A stretch of 64,000 nucleotides of DNA from Branchiostoma floridae (lineage: Eukaryota > Chordata > Leptocardii > Amphioxiformes > Branchiostomatidae): assembly GCF_000003815.2 (NCBI RefSeq), contig NC_049990.1, positions 21,548,472 through 21,612,471 on the forward strand, written 5' to 3'. A program made the translations under genes and the position numbers. The notes below the pieces were generated by a model that was given only the letters and a program-made list of their open reading frames with translations, did no database searches and had not been told where the DNA came from. Below are positions 58,401 through 61,400 of the stretch, in pieces (position 1 is the stretch's first letter; every line of letters begins with the position of its first letter).

Positions 58401-61400
58401 GCCTACAAGGCCACATACACACCCACTGAGATTGGTGAGTTAAAGTTTTCAGCTTGAAAAAAGTACAAAAACACTATTACTGCACAGTAACAGCACCTGT
58501 TTGTTGAAAATTACAAAAGTAGTGTCAGTTTTTATGTTTGTCCCATTCTTCATGAATGAAAAATATAACTGCAATAATAATACCCACATTTTAAGGAGCT
58601 TATAATATAAAGGCCAATTTGCTACACCAGAAAGTTGGTGAATGGTTTCATTAATGGTGAAAATTTGCTGAGTGGTAATTTTTATTTTTATTTCAAAAAA
58701 ATTGTAATTAGGAGGGGGCGAATCCGTGAACCAAGAAATTAGATTGGTGTGGCCTAATAGTACTACACTAAAATGATATGTAGAATCCACATAAAAAAAT
58801 TGGATGAAAAAATGATTTCTTGCATCTTTTTATTGTAGATTGTTGTAGATTGCTGACTTTTTTGCATGTCTACTTCATGTTATTTGACTGTAGTCTTTTA
58901 TTGATTATGTACATAGAAGTGAATTTTATGTAAAGAAATTATCAAACTGCAAACAACAACATTTATTTTCAACTTTGTATGATAAAGTCCTGAATGTCCT
59001 TGATAAAAAATACTGTCACTTTATTTTGCTACAGGAAGTCATAATATACAAATCAACTTCTGGGGCATGCCCATATATGGAAGTCCTTTCACCAGCAAGG
59101 CCTTTGATGCCAAACAAGTCATAGTAGAAGAGATTCCTACAGGAAGGATTGGGACACAGACAGGAGTTGTTGGTAAGGCATTTTCTATTGATTTTTATTT
59201 TGGTCATTTTCCTTCTATACATAATACATGGAGCTAAAGCTGTTACAGTAATATTTACCAGAAAAGATTTGTGTGTTTCAATGTGAAAAGTCAGTAGACA
59301 AACTAATTTCCTAATTTTCAGGTGAATGTGGCTTTGAATGCTTTACCTACTCTTAACATTAGTGGTGGAGTTACTATGTGTTGCCAATATCTTGAAATGA
59401 AGCAAATTATTGTTTTGCTCATGCATATTTGAATCTAAGAAATTGTCACAGAAAATAGACTATTACACACACATTGCCTTCAAAGTTTTTAAGTTGTATG
59501 TACTCTGTGCAATTGTACTGACTCATTTCTTACCATGGCCAGTAGTTCTTGTTTATTAGAGTGAGATATTTGACAACTTGATGACCAAATGTTGCTGTCT
59601 TTGCTGCAGTTGATGCATCTAAGGCTGGAGTAGGCACTGTTTCTGCAGAGGTGTTCTGTGACAAGAAGCAGATTCCCTGTAGTGTGCAACCGCTGAAGGA
59701 CGCGAAGTCTGTCATTGCATTCATGCCACAGAGTTTCAAGGATCATGAAGTCGGCATCAAGTTTAATGGATTAGCTATACCAGGTGGGTTTGCCGTACAA
59801 GAAAATGAACAAAAAAAAGACTTGTACCTGTTAAATGAATGGTATTTGCTCATTAACAAATAGTCAATTGTCATTCATATATAAAAGCTCAAGTAGACAA
59901 AATACAGAATCTTATATCAAAGCATTTTTTACTTAATGAATGAAAGAGCTAGACTATTAAGTTTCTTGCTCTCTGGTTTAGGAATTGCAGGAAAGTACAT
60001 ATATTACACACATTTGCAGGGAACTATTCACATATTTATCATGTTTATAGTCCAAGCTTGTTTATGCAATGCAGGTCTATGGCTAGTAATATAGTGTGAA
60101 TAAGTCAGAAATTCTGCACATAAACTCTGTTAGTTATTGTGTACCACAAAACTTGCACTGTATCATTGAAGTGTTGAAAAGTTTCAAAACATTCCCATAA
60201 CTTTTAGAATAGCCCCAATGAAAAGAGAGGTGCTATTTCTGGTTTCTTTCTTTGTTTGCTTGTTCTCAGGTGTGTGTTAAAGTTTCCCCAGGTCCATTTC
60301 CACAGGCTGAGTTTTTGTCCAGGTCCAATCTTGCTCATGCAGACCTAATTGGCCCAGGTTTAAAATTGTACTGCAGGCATGAAGGAAATGAACAATGCTG
60401 TTGTCAAGAGTCAAGACATGGTTGTATTCTTGGTTGCTTCATCAATTTCTTGTTTTTTCTAGGTGGTCCACATGTGTGCAAAATCCTGGGTGCAGACACA
60501 GTGAAGGCCTTTGGGGAGGGGATCACCCCCAGGCCGGGAGTCCCACGGGGCCATCCCGCCACTTTCACCATCAATATGAACGATGCAGGAAATGGAGAAA
60601 TTGCTTCAACTGTAACAAGTAAGTTCATTTCAGTTAGCAGCACTGCGTGGTGGGTAAGGTTGCATAGTGTTACCTTTTAAATGGGAACAATTCTTTTTTG
60701 AAAAGAGCAAGCTTTGTGAAAATCTTTACCAAAACCCAGTTAAGGTGACACCAACTATACATAGCCTTATAACTTCCACAAGTTACAAATTGACTGAAGC
60801 TATGACGTTTACTTAGTTGCATGAATGAGTTAATCATATAATCATTGTTTCACATTTTGAACTTTTAACAATGCATTGTGCAATGATATGTACCAAAGTT
60901 TGCAGTGGAACTGAAGATTATGTGTAATTTTGACATATTGGTGCAGTTCATTTTGCAATAGAGTAAGAAGAAATGAACAATTAAAAGTGCATGTTTGCAT
61001 GAAGACTTAGTGTACATCTAGGGTCACCGTACTGTTTCAGGTAATGCATGCTTATTATGATTTCTGTCTTGTGTATGGTGACTTGTGGGGTTTGTGTAGT
61101 CATCTCTGAAGATTGCTTAGTAATATTGTTCTGTCAGTGTGAACAAGTTAGCAGCGGTAAAAGCACATTGTCATGTTATTAATCGCCGTCTTATTATACA
61201 GTTACACTTTATGTAGTCCTTTTGACTGGTTTGCGACATAACCACGATGTTAATTTTGTCTTGTTTTTCATGTTGTCTAGGGTGGACAGAGAGACAGAAG
61301 TGATTCATGTGGGGTGTTGGAATAAGTGACATCACAAGTTCTGCACGTTCTAACAGAATTTGCTCTTGCTAATTGCCTAACACCATGCTCCCTATGCCTA

